From Subdoligranulum sp. (GTDB lineage Bacteria > Bacillota > Clostridia > Oscillospirales > Ruminococcaceae), in assembly GCA_004555405.1 (NCBI GenBank), contig SFIE01000007.1, positions 98,168-162,167 on the forward strand: DNA of 64,000 nucleotides, in the 5' to 3' direction. Below are positions 50,339 through 59,881 of the stretch, one piece after another. The notes under the pieces are model-generated. The model was not told the DNA's origin and made no database searches. It worked only from the letters and a program-made list of their open reading frames with translations. The position numbers were made by a program, and so were the translations under genes. Each line of letters opens with the position of its first letter. Within the stretch, counting starts at the first letter, position 1.

Positions 50339-51071
50339 AACTCTGATCCACGTAGAAGGCCTTAAAAAGCATTATAACCACGGCAGAATCCGTGCGCTGG
50401 ACGGCATTGACATTGACATCAACAAGGGCGATGTGATGGTGGTGATCGGCCCTTCGGGCAGCGGCAAATCCACTTTTTTGCGCAGCCTGAACCTGCTGGA
50501 AGAGCCCACCGAGGGCAAAATCGTGTTCCACGGTGTCGACATTGCCAGCGGCAATGTGAATCTGGATGAACACCGCCAGAAAATGGGCATGGTGTTCCAG
50601 CATTTCAACCTGTTTCCCCACAAAACCATTCTGGAAAACCTGACCATTGCCCCCATCAAGGTAAAGCACATGGACAAGGCCGCCGCCGAGGAAAAGGCCC
50701 TGAAGCTGCTGGACCGTGTGGGCCTGAAGGATCGCGCCAATGCCTACCCCGTGCAGCTTTCGGGCGGCCAGAAGCAGCGCGTGGCCATTGTGCGCGCCCT
50801 GTGCATGGAGCCGGAAGTGATGCTGTTTGACGAACCCACCAGCGCACTGGACCCCGAAATGGTGGGCGAAGTACTGGATGTTATGAAAGACCTTGCCAAG
50901 GAAGGCATGACCATGGTGACCGTGACCCATGAGATGGGCTTTGCCCGCGAAGTGGCCAGCCGTGTGATTTTTATCGACCATGGCCAGATCCTGGAGCAGG
51001 GCACCCCCGAAGAGATCTTTGAGCATCCCCAGCATCCCCGTCTGCAAGACTTTTTGAGCAAGGTGCTGTAA
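50325..51071 (+). CDS. amino acid ABC transporter ATPase (GlnQ type)
   Basis: 248 aa. Walker [10 protein letters not shown]-loop [13 protein letters not shown], signature [15 protein letters not shown], Walker [15 protein letters not shown] and switch His in [12 protein letters not shown]. The GTG at 50325 is preceded by AAAGGAGG at 10 bp and lies inside the permease gene. A longer frame from 50304 begins in the ribosome binding site. It energises uptake of a polar amino acid. Confidence 0.95.
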   Translation: MTNAETLIHVEGLKKHYNHGRIRALDGIDIDINKGDVMVVIGPSGSGKSTFLRSLNLLEEPTEGKIVFHGVDIASGNVNLDEHRQKMGMVFQHFNLFPHKTILENLTIAPIKVKHMDKAAAEEKALKLLDRVGLKDRANAYPVQLSGGQKQRVAIVRALCMEPEVMLFDEPTSALDPEMVGEVLDVMKDLAKEGMTMVTVTHEMGFAREVASRVIFIDHGQILEQGTPEEIFEHPQHPRLQDFLSKVL

Positions 51072-51137
51072 GGCTTTTGCCGCACCGCACCCCCTTTTTC
51101 CATTTTAAATTTATACTATGCGGGCTGCCGTGCCCGC

Positions 51138-51170
51138 AAGCCCCGTTGAAAACGGGGCTTTTTGATTTTT
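51138..51170 (+). terminator. terminator of the ABC operon
   Basis: AAGCCCCGTT-GAA-AACGGGGCTT followed by TTTGATTTTT. The M20 gene starts 20 bp later, so it either has an internal promoter or depends on readthrough. Confidence 0.8.
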
Positions 51171-51189
51171 CTATAAGGAGCGTGCAACC

Positions 51190-52632
51190 ATGTTGAATCA
51201 GGCCAAGCAAAATGCCGCAGAGTATATCCGGCAAAACGCCGATGTGTTCCAGAGCGTAAGCGATTACATCTGGCAAAACCCCGAGCTTTCTTTGCAGGAA
51301 TTCAAAGCCACCCAGCGCTTTTGCGCCGAGCTGCGAAACGAAGGCTTTACCGTGACTGAAAACCTGTGCGGCATTCCCACCGCCTTTTGCGGCAGCTGGG
51401 GCAGCGGCCGCCCGGTGATCGGCATTCTGGGCGAATACGATGCACTTTCCGGCCTCAGCCAGGTGAAGGGCATCACGCACCAGCAAAGCATTGTGCCCGG
51501 CGGCTCCGGCCACGGCTGCGGCCACAATATGCTGGGCGCGGGCGCACTGGGCGCAGCCTTTGCGGTAAAACACTATCTGCAAGAGGCAAACCGCCCCGGC
51601 ACGGTGATCTTTTTCGGCTGCCCCGGCGAGGAAGGCGGCTCGGGCAAGGCGTTTATGGCCCGGGAAAACGAATGGGCCAAGCTGGATGCCGCCATCACAT
51701 GGCACCCCGGCGATGTGAACATGGTACACAGCGGCACCAACAATTCCAGCATTCAGGTGATCTATCGCTTCAAGGGCATTGCCAGCCACGCCGCCAGCGC
51801 CCCCGAGGATGGCCGCAGCGCCCTGGATGCCGCCGAGCTGATGAATGTGGGCGTGCAGTTTCTGCGAGAACACATGAGCAGCGAATGCCGCGTGCATTAT
51901 TCGTTTGTGGATAACGGCGGCATTTCGCCCAATGTGGTGCAGCCCACCGCCGCTGTGCTGTATATGGTGCGCGCCAACAAGGTGCGTGACAGCATCAAGC
52001 TTTTGGCGCGTGTGGATAAAATTGCTCAGGGTGCTGCCCTGATGACCGAAACCACCATGGAGCGCCAGTTTATTGACGGCACCGCCGAGCTTTTGCCCAA
52101 CTATACGCTGGAGCGCGTGATGCAAAACAATCTTGAGGCCGTGCCGCAGCCTGCCTTTACCGACGAGGAGCGCAGCTTTGCCGCCGCGCTGAAGGCCACC
52201 TACACCACCGAGGCGCAGCCCGGCGTGCTGAGCGATTCCACCGACGAAGAAAAAGAATGGCTGCAGGAGCATACGCAAAACGGCACCCGCCCGCTCAACG
52301 ATTTTGTGGTGCCGCTGCACAGCACCACGGCCTTTGCCGCAGGCAGCACCGATGTGGGCGATGTGAGCTGGCAGACCCCCACCGTGCAGTGCTATGCGGT
52401 CACCTTCCCCAGCGGCGCGCCCGGGCATTCGTGGCAGAATGTTTCCTGCGGCGGCAGCAGCATTGGTGAAAAAGGTATGCTGTATGCCGCACAGGTGATG
52501 GCCGCCACCGCCATTGACCTGTTTGAGCAGCCCGAGGTGCTGCAAAAGGCCCGCGAAGAATTTGCCCGCCGCAGCAAGGCCGGGTATGTGTGCCCCATCG
52601 AAAAGGATGCCGTGCCCACCGTGGTAGAATAA
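51190..52632 (+). CDS. M20-family amidohydrolase (AbgB/peptidase D-like)
   Basis: 480 aa, zinc amidohydrolase. The metal ligands lie in GILGEYDALS, PGGSGHGCGHNMLGAGALGAA, FFGCPGEEGGSGKAFM and HNP-like HPGDVNMVH; the last block STDVGDVSW is followed by the C-terminal His. A dimerisation domain (IQVIYRFKGIASHAASAPEDGRSALDAAE) is inserted. The subfamily resembles aminobenzoyl-glutamate or indole-acetyl-amino acid hydrolases. TAAGGAGCGTGCAACC precedes the ATG. An AbgT-type transporter lies 5 kb away on the other strand, which makes an acyl-amino acid substrate plausible. Confidence 0.9.
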   Translation: MLNQAKQNAAEYIRQNADVFQSVSDYIWQNPELSLQEFKATQRFCAELRNEGFTVTENLCGIPTAFCGSWGSGRPVIGILGEYDALSGLSQVKGITHQQSIVPGGSGHGCGHNMLGAGALGAAFAVKHYLQEANRPGTVIFFGCPGEEGGSGKAFMARENEWAKLDAAITWHPGDVNMVHSGTNNSSIQVIYRFKGIASHAASAPEDGRSALDAAELMNVGVQFLREHMSSECRVHYSFVDNGGISPNVVQPTAAVLYMVRANKVRDSIKLLARVDKIAQGAALMTETTMERQFIDGTAELLPNYTLERVMQNNLEAVPQPAFTDEERSFAAALKATYTTEAQPGVLSDSTDEEKEWLQEHTQNGTRPLNDFVVPLHSTTAFAAGSTDVGDVSWQTPTVQCYAVTFPSGAPGHSWQNVSCGGSSIGEKGMLYAAQVMAATAIDLFEQPEVLQKAREEFARRSKAGYVCPIEKDAVPTVVE

Positions 52633-52644
52633 AAAACGAAACAA

Positions 52645-52699
52645 CGCCCGGCCGGGGCAGAGAGGTAGTTTTTCCTCTGCCCCGGCCGGGCGGTTTTTT
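52645..52699. terminator. 18-bp perfect-stem bidirectional terminator
   Basis: CGCCCGGCCGGGGCAGAG pairs fully with its complement and T-runs lie on both sides. It separates the M20 gene from the converging ThrE-type genes; the T-run overlaps the stop of the latter. Confidence 0.88.
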
Positions 52700-53195
52700 A
52701 GTGGAGAAAATGCGAAAACGGTGCAGCTTTTTCTACTTCTCCCTTGGGGCCGTACACATGACTGTGCGGCAGCGGAACGCTCAACACCACCGCAATGCCT
52801 ACCGAAAGCGCCAGCGCCACCTTAATCACCTCGGCCAGTTTGGCTGAAAACAGCGCCATTTGCCCTGAAACGAAATAATAGGCTGTGTAATAAATGCCCG
52901 CGCCTGGCACCAACGGAAAAATGCCGCACAGCAAAAACACCGTGGCTGGGGCCCGGGCCTTTACGGCGTACCAGCGCGAAAGCAATGCCAAAGGCACGCT
53001 GGCCGCCAGCGTGGCGCTCACGCAGCCCGCGCCCAGCGCCATGGCCAGCAGATACACCAGCCACCCAACACCGCCTACAGCGGCGCAGCGTATATAGTGC
53101 CGCTGCGGCACATGAAACAGCACCGCAAAGCATAGTGTGCCCAGCGAGGCGTACAGAGTAGACAGCAAAATATTCACAGCAGTGCCCTTCCCCAT
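52698..53195 (-). CDS. threonine/serine exporter small subunit (ThrE_2 type)
   Basis: 165 aa with five hydrophobic helices. LCGIFPLVPGAGIYYTAYYFVSGQM is the hallmark of the C-terminal ThrE-like domain (former DUF3815). It overlaps the partner gene by 22 bp. Split ThrE systems like this export threonine, serine or small peptides in characterised relatives. Confidence 0.87.
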   Translation of the reverse strand: MGKGTAVNILLSTLYASLGTLCFAVLFHVPQRHYIRCAAVGGVGWLVYLLAMALGAGCVSATLAASVPLALLSRWYAVKARAPATVFLLCGIFPLVPGAGIYYTAYYFVSGQMALFSAKLAEVIKVALALSVGIAVVLSVPLPHSHVYGPKGEVEKAAPFSHFLH

Positions 53196-53959
53196 TCGAT
53201 CAGCTTATAGCTCACAAACACCCCGCATGCCATTGCACCCGCGCTTAAAAATGCATCCGTTAGGCGAATGCTGCCCGAAAGATAATCGCCGTGCAAAAGA
53301 TCCCGCACCGCACTGGTGAACGCTACGCCCGGCGTAAGCACCAGCAACGCCCCGATAATGGCAGCATCCGGCTGCACCGCAGCACACGCCGCAGCAATAC
53401 TCTGCCCCAAAAGATACACCAATGCACTGCCCAAAAGCCGTGCGAAAATCGGTGCCATGCTGTGCCTTTCACTCCAGCCCTGAAAGCATCCCAGCGCCGA
53501 TCCACACGCAGCAGCGGCAAGGCCATCGGCCAGAGTGCCGCCGAACATCATAGCAAAAAAAGCCGCACCTGCGCCGCTGGCAGCCACCTGCGCCCATGGC
53601 GGTGAGGGAGGCATAGCGCGTATGAAGGCCACACGCATTTCGGCCTGCGTAATGTTTTCCACGCGCCCCTCGGCCATATCACGCGAAAGCGCATTCAGTT
53701 CCGTCACTCGCCCCAGATGCATTCCGCAGATCGGAATATGCCGCAGCGCCGAAAGCTCGTTGGTACCTGCCGTGGCAAAAATGCCATTGGCGATCACATA
53801 TACGGTAAACTCACGCAGGTGCAGCGCATGCGCTATGATATACATTGTTTGCTGCACCCGAAACACCTCAGCGCCGTTCTCCATCAATGCTGCGCCGATT
53901 TCCATCACAAGTTCCAGTGCACGGCGCCGCTGCTCCGGGGTGGGATTTTGTGCAAACAC
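53174..53959 (-). CDS. threonine/serine exporter large subunit (ThrE N-terminal domain type)
   Basis: 261 aa. A cytoplasmic N-terminal part (ALELVMEIGAALMENGAEVFRVQQTMYIIAHAL) is followed by five helices including GALLVLTPGVAFTSAVRDLLHGDYLSG, typical of DUF1212. The start is GTG at 53959 with GGAGTGAGCC upstream, only 3 bp after the amidohydrolase stop. With its partner it would export amino acids freed by the peptidases of the same operon. Confidence 0.88.
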   Translation of the reverse strand: MFAQNPTPEQRRRALELVMEIGAALMENGAEVFRVQQTMYIIAHALHLREFTVYVIANGIFATAGTNELSALRHIPICGMHLGRVTELNALSRDMAEGRVENITQAEMRVAFIRAMPPSPPWAQVAASGAGAAFFAMMFGGTLADGLAAAACGSALGCFQGWSERHSMAPIFARLLGSALVYLLGQSIAAACAAVQPDAAIIGALLVLTPGVAFTSAVRDLLHGDYLSGSIRLTDAFLSAGAMACGVFVSYKLIEWGRALL

Positions 53960-53962
53960 GGC

Positions 53963-55231
53963 TCACTCCAAGCAGGACTCTGCCCTGTAGGCCTTGCCCT
54001 CTTTCATCACAAATGCACAGTCCAGCAGCGCCTTGGCATCGCTCATCAAATCGCGCTTCCACGCCGCAATATCCGCAATCTTTCCCACCTCCAGCGTGCC
54101 GATCTCATTTTGCAGGCCCAGAATTCCTGCATTCACACGGGTGGCTGCTTCCAGTGCACGGAAGGGCTGCATTCCACTCTTCATCCATGCTTCATATTCA
54201 TAGCCACTCTCATAGTTTTGATGATTGGCTACAAAATCGGTGCCGTAACCAAGGCGTATATGGCTGCGGCAAATCACCTCACGCCCGGCCTGCAGCATAT
54301 CTTTATACAATTCCAGCTTGCGGCGGAATTCGGGTTGCTTCAGCTTGATAGCCTCAGCATCATAATGCACGGCCTCCTCATATGGCGAAAAAGTAGGCAC
54401 CAGATACAGCCCTTTTTCCTCCATGATGGCGGCGGTTTCCTCGTTCATCAGTGAGCCGTGCTCCATGCCGTCAATGCCAAACCGGATCATTTTTTGCATC
54501 AGTTCATTGGTATACACATGCGCTGTAACAGTTTTGCCCCACTCATGCGCAGTGCGGATGATGGACTGCAGCTCGGCATCGCTCAGCTGCTGCTGCATGG
54601 GGTTGTCGTTGGGGGTAAAAAATCCGCCCGTGGCCATGATTTTAATGAAATCACTGCCGTATTTGATCTGCTCGCGCACGGCCCCCGCAAAGAAATCCGG
54701 GCCGTTGCCCACGGTGCTTCTGTGCGCCTGCAGTTCGGCTGAAAGTGCAGGGTTTTTGCTGTATCCCTGTGAAAGATCGCCGTGGCTGCCAGGGCTGCAT
54801 AAAAACATGGGTGCCGCCACAATGCGGCTGCCGGTAAGATATCCTTTTTCAATGCTGCGCTTGACATCCAGCACACCGTAGCCATTGCTTGTAATACCAC
54901 CCACATGGCGCACAGTGGTAAAGCCGCGCGCCAGTGCCTTGCCCGCACAGCGAATGATGGCAATGGTTTTGGCTTCCTCGCTGCTGGCATACACTTCCTC
55001 ACGCACAGTATGCCAATCAAAAAAATCCATATGCATATGCGCATCGATCATGCCGGGGGTCACCTGATAGCGGGTAAGATCAATGATCTCGGTGTCTTCG
55101 GGGCAGGGCACCTCGGTGCCGATAGCCTCAATTCGGCTGCCACGCACCAGAATACTCTGGTTTTCTTTCCATTCGGCGGTCACACCGTCATACAGGCGGC
55201 CACAGCGCAAAAGCTTGTATTGCTTTTCCAT
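53963..55231 (-). CDS. amidohydrolase-superfamily metal-dependent hydrolase (prolidase/imidazolonepropionase-like)
   Basis: 422 aa. The metal-binding HxH is in GMIDAHMHMDFF, the bridging Lys in SDFIKIMATGG, His residues in VTAHVYT and GMEHGS, and the catalytic Asp in GYGTDFVANH. This set matches the amidohydrolase branch with Xaa-Pro dipeptidases and imidazolonepropionases. Context favours a dipeptide or cyclic amide. GAAAGGACAAGAAA precedes the ATG. It sits between the S9 peptidase and ThrE-type genes. Confidence 0.85.
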   Translation of the reverse strand: MEKQYKLLRCGRLYDGVTAEWKENQSILVRGSRIEAIGTEVPCPEDTEIIDLTRYQVTPGMIDAHMHMDFFDWHTVREEVYASSEEAKTIAIIRCAGKALARGFTTVRHVGGITSNGYGVLDVKRSIEKGYLTGSRIVAAPMFLCSPGSHGDLSQGYSKNPALSAELQAHRSTVGNGPDFFAGAVREQIKYGSDFIKIMATGGFFTPNDNPMQQQLSDAELQSIIRTAHEWGKTVTAHVYTNELMQKMIRFGIDGMEHGSLMNEETAAIMEEKGLYLVPTFSPYEEAVHYDAEAIKLKQPEFRRKLELYKDMLQAGREVICRSHIRLGYGTDFVANHQNYESGYEYEAWMKSGMQPFRALEAATRVNAGILGLQNEIGTLEVGKIADIAAWKRDLMSDAKALLDCAFVMKEGKAYRAESCLE

Positions 55232-55248
55232 TTTCTTGTCCTTTCAAA

Positions 55249-55300
55249 AAAGGGGTCGCCGAAGGCTGATTTTTACAAAAGCCAACGGCGGCCCCACTGT
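55249..55300 (-). terminator. terminator-like hairpin between S9 peptidase and amidohydrolase genes
   Basis: On the minus strand GGGG(C)CGCCG...GGCT pairs with AGCC...CGGCG(A)CCCC and TTTTTT follows directly before the amidohydrolase ribosome binding site. It may reduce expression of the distal genes. Confidence 0.6.
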
Positions 55301-55360
55301 GTCGGAATCGCTCTTTTCGGCAGCTTTCGGGCGGGGCGCTGCCTGCGGCGCTTCCGCATT

Positions 55361-57499
55361 TCACTTCATACAATCGAAGGTAAACTCTTTCGGTGGAGTT
55401 TCGCCCAGCAAATGCTGCACAAAGTAATCCAGCTTGCGCCGCATAAAATATAAATCACTCGGCACATTATGGTTGACACGAGGCAGCACCATCAGATCAT
55501 AATCCCGGTTATGGCGCGTAAACTCATCGCACAGGCGGAAGGTTTGCCAAATGGTCACATTATCATCCATGCAACCACAGGCCAACAACAGCTTGCCGCG
55601 CAGCTTTTCTGCCAGCGCCGTAATATCACCATGGCGGTAAAGCTCTGGGTCATACGGGCCATAATAGCGCTCAGTCCACGAATTTTCGTACACACGCTGG
55701 TCATAGTTGCCCGAGGATGCCACGCCTACCTTATACAAGTCCCCGTATTTGAGCAGGGCACTCACAGTGGCATAGCCGCCGCCCGAGTTTCCCCAAATAC
55801 CCACACGGTCCAGATCCATAAACGGGAACTGCTCTTTCATGCGGCGAAGCGCACCGGGGTGATCATCCAGCCCTGCACAGCCATGAATGCGCCGATAGCT
55901 GAAATTGTGAAACGCCTTGCCGCGCCCGGGCGTGCCTCGCCCGTCTATGATCACGCCTACAAAGCCAAGCTGTGCGAATTCTTCCAATCCTCCAAACAGC
56001 TCACGATTCTGGGCATTGTCCCATGTAAAATCGCGCGGCACATTATAAAGCTGCGCACCACCGTATACATAGTCGATCACCGGGTAAAGCCGATTCGGAT
56101 CAAAATCTGCCGGGCGCACCAAAATGCCGCACAGCTCGGTTTTTCCGTCATCTGCCAGCACAGTAAAGCGCTCAGGCAAAATATATCCGCTCTTCATCAG
56201 CTCAGATGCGTCGGCTTGCTCCAGCTCACGCACAAGGCTTCCATCCAAGCGACGCAGCACGGTGACTGGCGTTTTTTCCACACGCGACCATGTATCAACA
56301 AACGCGTTTTCCCCCATTGAGATCACATGGTTGCCATCCTCAGGGGTCAGCCGAATAAGGCCCGTGCCATCCAGTCCAATACAAAACAGGCTGTAATACA
56401 GTGGATCGCTGCACTGCGGCAGATTGTTGGCCATAAAATACAGCTTCCCGGATCTTTCATCCACCCGCACGATTTTTTGCACAATCATTTCCCGGTGCTC
56501 TTCGCCGAACAGATCCCCCATACACTCTCCGGCTTCATTATACCGATAGAAGTGTGCATATCCGCTGCGCTCGCTTTGCCAAACGGCCAGCTTTCGATCT
56601 GCCGTTACAAAGTTTGAAAACTGATAGCCGCCAAAGCCGTCCAGCAGATTAAAAGCACCCAGATTATGAAAGGTTTCTGCTTTTTCCTGCACACGCAGGC
56701 TGACAGCACCGGTAGCCGCATCCACAAAATACAGCCTGCCCTCGGTGCAGCTTCGGTCATACCAAGTACAGTAAAATCCACTGGAATCCTGCAGCCACTT
56801 AGCAAACGACTTTTCTTCGGTCATGAATACCGGCATCACATACGGCGGAATTTCCAACTTGCACAGCGTTCCTGCTTGCGTATCGCCCAAAAACAGCTCC
56901 GTGCAGGGCATTTCATCGTCGGCATCCACTGCAAACGGGCAGGAATATTCATGCACTACCGGGCGCAGATGCTCGGCATCTCCACCACAGCTTTGGATCA
57001 CCGGCAAGGTTTTTACGCGGCGAAGATCAGAGCGGTAAGTGATAAAATATCGGCTGTCAGGGCTGAACAGTGCCAGCGGGCGCGGCACCATACCGGCCAC
57101 CTTTTCGGTGATCTGGGTGTAGATATCCAAATATGTACCGTATTCACATTTTTCTGCACCATCGGCTGTCAGGCGCTTTTCTCCTGAACGCCCCAGCAGC
57201 CACAGATTATGCTCACGATTCACAAGCGCCCACGCCCCGTTGGGCGAAACGGTTTTTTCATCCAATGGAACGGCCTTGGGGGCCGAGGGTACAGAAGAAA
57301 GCGTTTCTTTCCCTGTGCGGGTGTTTACCGTGACCAGTGTTTCCTGCACAACGCCGTTATTTTTAATCTGGCGTACATAACTTACAGTTTCCCCCTGCCA
57401 GTGCACTGTGGGCCTGCCGTTCAGCACAGCTGTTCGCGTGTGGGGCGTAAGCAGCTTTTGGGCAGCCTGATAGCGCTGCTCGATACTTTTTTCACTCAT
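55361..57499 (-). CDS. S9-family serine peptidase (dipeptidyl peptidase IV-like)
   Basis: 712 aa. An N-terminal beta-propeller (about 60-450; WLLGRSGEKRLTADGAE, YFVDAATGAVSLRVQ) is followed by an alpha/beta hydrolase domain. Nucleophile Ser in GIWGNSGGGYATV, Asp in CGCMDDNVTIWQT and His in LPRVNHNVPSD. No signal peptide is seen, so it is probably cytoplasmic and acts on imported peptides. It starts 16 bp after the transporter stop. Confidence 0.93.
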   Translation of the reverse strand: MSEKSIEQRYQAAQKLLTPHTRTAVLNGRPTVHWQGETVSYVRQIKNNGVVQETLVTVNTRTGKETLSSVPSAPKAVPLDEKTVSPNGAWALVNREHNLWLLGRSGEKRLTADGAEKCEYGTYLDIYTQITEKVAGMVPRPLALFSPDSRYFITYRSDLRRVKTLPVIQSCGGDAEHLRPVVHEYSCPFAVDADDEMPCTELFLGDTQAGTLCKLEIPPYVMPVFMTEEKSFAKWLQDSSGFYCTWYDRSCTEGRLYFVDAATGAVSLRVQEKAETFHNLGAFNLLDGFGGYQFSNFVTADRKLAVWQSERSGYAHFYRYNEAGECMGDLFGEEHREMIVQKIVRVDERSGKLYFMANNLPQCSDPLYYSLFCIGLDGTGLIRLTPEDGNHVISMGENAFVDTWSRVEKTPVTVLRRLDGSLVRELEQADASELMKSGYILPERFTVLADDGKTELCGILVRPADFDPNRLYPVIDYVYGGAQLYNVPRDFTWDNAQNRELFGGLEEFAQLGFVGVIIDGRGTPGRGKAFHNFSYRRIHGCAGLDDHPGALRRMKEQFPFMDLDRVGIWGNSGGGYATVSALLKYGDLYKVGVASSGNYDQRVYENSWTERYYGPYDPELYRHGDITALAEKLRGKLLLACGCMDDNVTIWQTFRLCDEFTRHNRDYDLMVLPRVNHNVPSDLYFMRRKLDYFVQHLLGETPPKEFTFDCMK

Positions 57500-57515
57500 G
57501 TAAAACTTCCTTTTC

Positions 57516-59024
57516 TTACATAAACACGGTCGCTCCGGGGCCCAGCGGCAGATTAAACACCACCCATGCGATCATAAGCAGGATCCACGATGCCAAGAAG
57601 GTAAGAGCATAGGGCAGCATCAGTGCAATCAGCGATCCCATACCGAAATCTTTGTCATACTTTTTGGCCATGCCCAGCGCAATGGGAATGTAGGGATAAA
57701 TGGGGGTAATAGCATTGGTGCAGCTGTCACCGATGCGGTAGATCACCTGTGCAAAGGCGGGGCTGTAGCCGAGTGTCATCATCATGGGTACCAGAATGGG
57801 CGCAAAGATATACCACTTGGCGCTGCCCGAAGTCATAAACAGGTTCACCACGCAGCACAGCAGAATAAAGAAAATGATCATGGGCAGTCCGGTAAAGCCT
57901 GCGGCCTGCAGCAGCTCGGCGCTGTTGACAGCAATAATCATGCCCAGATTGGTATAAGCGAACATATCAATAAACTGTGCAATCACAAACACCAGCACGA
58001 TATAGCCGGTCAGGCTGGTCAGACTTTCAGCCATATAGGCAGGCACATCATCGGCTTTTTTCAGTGTTCCGGCTACAACGCCGTACACCACGCCCACCAG
58101 AATGAAGAAAATGATCAGAATGGGTACAAGGCCTTTGATCAAAGTGCCGTTGAGCACGGTACCGTCATCGCCGCGCATCATGCCATTTTTCGGAATTGTC
58201 AGGGCCGCAAACAGAGCAATATAGGCCAGTGTAAAAATACCGGCAGCCTTCAGGCCCTTGCCTTCTGCTGCAGAAATGTCCGATTCCTTTTCGGCGGCGG
58301 GGCCTTTATACTCACCCAAGCGCGGCACAATAAAAACCTTGTTGGTCCACACGCCCACCACTGTGAGCATAAAAGTGGAAACAATCATAAAATACCAGTT
58401 GCAGGTAGGGTTTACCACAAAGTTGGGATCCATCAGTTTAGCGGTACTGTCGGTAACACCGCTCAGCAGCACATCGGTACCTGCGGGGATCAAACTGGCA
58501 GTAAAGCCAGCGTTGGTGGCGGCGTAACCAGCCAGCAGACCCGCAATGGGGTGCATTCCCACAGCAGCAAATGCAGCCGCAGCCAGACTGGGCACCACAA
58601 TGATAGAAGCCTCCGAGGCGATACTGCCGTTGATGCCCAGAAACAGCACCGTGGCCGTGAGCGCCCACATGGGAACCCCCAAAATGGCCTTGCGCATGGC
58701 AGTATTTAAAAGGCCCACTCGTTCCGAAAAGCCAATTGCCATCTGCATGGCCAGCACCAGCCCCAGCGGCGTAAAGGTTTGAAAGTTGGAAAGCAGATTC
58801 GTGAGCAGCCATTTGATGCCGTTCTGGCTCAAAAGATTTTGCACCATCACAGTATCGCCGGTGGTGGGGTTGATCACACTGGTTCCTTTCAGCGACAAAA
58901 TGCAGCTGATCACCGCAAGGATCAGGCACAACCACAGAAACAGAATGTATGGATGCGGCAGCTTGTTGCCAACACGCTCGATAAAATCGAGCACACCGCC
59001 TTTTTTTCGTGTTTTCTTGCTCAT
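57516..59024 (-). CDS. AbgT-family transporter
   Basis: 502 aa with about 11-13 hydrophobic segments. FIERVGNKLPHPYILFLWLCLILAVIS and GINGSIASEASIIVVPSLAAAAFAAVGMHPIAGLLAGYAATNAGFTASLIPAGTDVLL are hallmarks of the p-aminobenzoyl-glutamate transporter family, as is SGSAKWYIFAPILVPMMMTLGYSP. GAGGAGGAATTTCA precedes the ATG. Members import acyl- or aryl-dipeptides or export sulfonamides. Next to peptidases, peptide or acyl-amino acid import is the better guess. Confidence 0.93.
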   Translation of the reverse strand: MSKKTRKKGGVLDFIERVGNKLPHPYILFLWLCLILAVISCILSLKGTSVINPTTGDTVMVQNLLSQNGIKWLLTNLLSNFQTFTPLGLVLAMQMAIGFSERVGLLNTAMRKAILGVPMWALTATVLFLGINGSIASEASIIVVPSLAAAAFAAVGMHPIAGLLAGYAATNAGFTASLIPAGTDVLLSGVTDSTAKLMDPNFVVNPTCNWYFMIVSTFMLTVVGVWTNKVFIVPRLGEYKGPAAEKESDISAAEGKGLKAAGIFTLAYIALFAALTIPKNGMMRGDDGTVLNGTLIKGLVPILIIFFILVGVVYGVVAGTLKKADDVPAYMAESLTSLTGYIVLVFVIAQFIDMFAYTNLGMIIAVNSAELLQAAGFTGLPMIIFFILLCCVVNLFMTSGSAKWYIFAPILVPMMMTLGYSPAFAQVIYRIGDSCTNAITPIYPYIPIALGMAKKYDKDFGMGSLIALMLPYALTFLASWILLMIAWVVFNLPLGPGATVFM

Positions 59025-59129
59025 TGAAATTCCTCCTCTTTTCTTTTATGGTTCCAGCACACACCTGTCGATATGCTCTCCAGGCGGGCAGTCCGGGATT
59101 GGTCAAAATCTTTCTTAGACCATGGTTTA

Positions 59130-59158
59130 ATTATACGAGTTCCGTATTTGTTCGTCAA
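59130..59158 (-). promoter_or_regulatory. promoter of the AbgT-peptidase operon with candidate TetR operator
   Basis: On the minus strand TTGACG (59153-59158), 17-bp spacer, TATAAT (59130-59135). ACGAACAAATACGGAACTCGT spans the spacer and is an imperfect inverted repeat with ACGA/TCGT ends, fitting a TetR-type operator. Confidence 0.72.
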
Positions 59159-59181
59159 TGGAGCCCAAAAACTCTGCATAA

Positions 59182-59222
59182 TAAAAAGCCTGCCCACCCC
59201 CGAAGTTTCAGGGTGGACAGAC
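59182..59222 (-). terminator. terminator of the TetR-type gene
   Basis: On the minus strand a stem of about 13 bp, AGTCTGTCCACCC with GGGTGGGCAGGCT, is followed by TTTTTATT. Confidence 0.75.
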
Positions 59223-59287
59223 TTTGCATTTTCTTGATTATAAAACAAAAGCTTATTGCGAAAATTGCTTTTTTCTCTGCATCGTTT

Positions 59288-59881
59288 TCAGGCCAGATAT
59301 CCCGTCAGGCAGCGCTGCATACGGCGCACCCCCACAGCAGGCAGCGAATAAGCGCCCTCCTTCAGGCACCAGTCGATCAGTTGGCCGCGTTCCAGACTGA
59401 TGATATCCTGCACCACTTCCTCGCAGGGCACCTCGGCGCTCATTTGGCCTGCGCGCTGGCCCTCGGCCACAATGCGCCGCAAAATGCAGGCATAGCTGCG
59501 GGTGTCGCCCCAGAAATCGATGTGGGTGTTTTTTTCCAGCTGCGAAAGATACAAGTTGGTCAGCAGATCTGCCCCCACCTGCTCGCTCAGGTATTCCAGA
59601 ATCTGCCGGTGAATGAGCAGGATCTTTTCCGGTGCCGGGCAGGCGGGGTCGATCGCGGCGGCAATGGCTTCATATTGCCGATCAAAGGCTTCATACAGGG
59701 TGTCCAACAGCTCGGCCTTGGCGTGAAAATAATAATAAAACCGCCCCTTGCTGCAGGCAGCGCTTTGCAGAATATCCTCCAGCGTTACATTTTTATATCC
59801 GCGCTCACGAAATAAACCCCACGCTGCGTTTAAGATCAGCTCGCGCTGGCGCTGTTCGTTCTGCTGGTTTTTGGTTCTCAT
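59288..59881 (-). CDS. TetR-family transcriptional regulator
   Basis: 197 aa. Helix-turn-helix with ELILNAAWGLFRERGYKNVTLEDILQSAACSKGRFYYYFHAKAELLDTLYE. A typical ligand domain follows. The ATG at 59881 is chosen because GGGAGGG lies 6 bp upstream. It lies directly upstream of the AbgT operon in the same direction, separated by a terminator, so it likely represses that operon or itself. Confidence 0.9.
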   Translation of the reverse strand: MRTKNQQNEQRQRELILNAAWGLFRERGYKNVTLEDILQSAACSKGRFYYYFHAKAELLDTLYEAFDRQYEAIAAAIDPACPAPEKILLIHRQILEYLSEQVGADLLTNLYLSQLEKNTHIDFWGDTRSYACILRRIVAEGQRAGQMSAEVPCEEVVQDIISLERGQLIDWCLKEGAYSLPAVGVRRMQRCLTGYLA

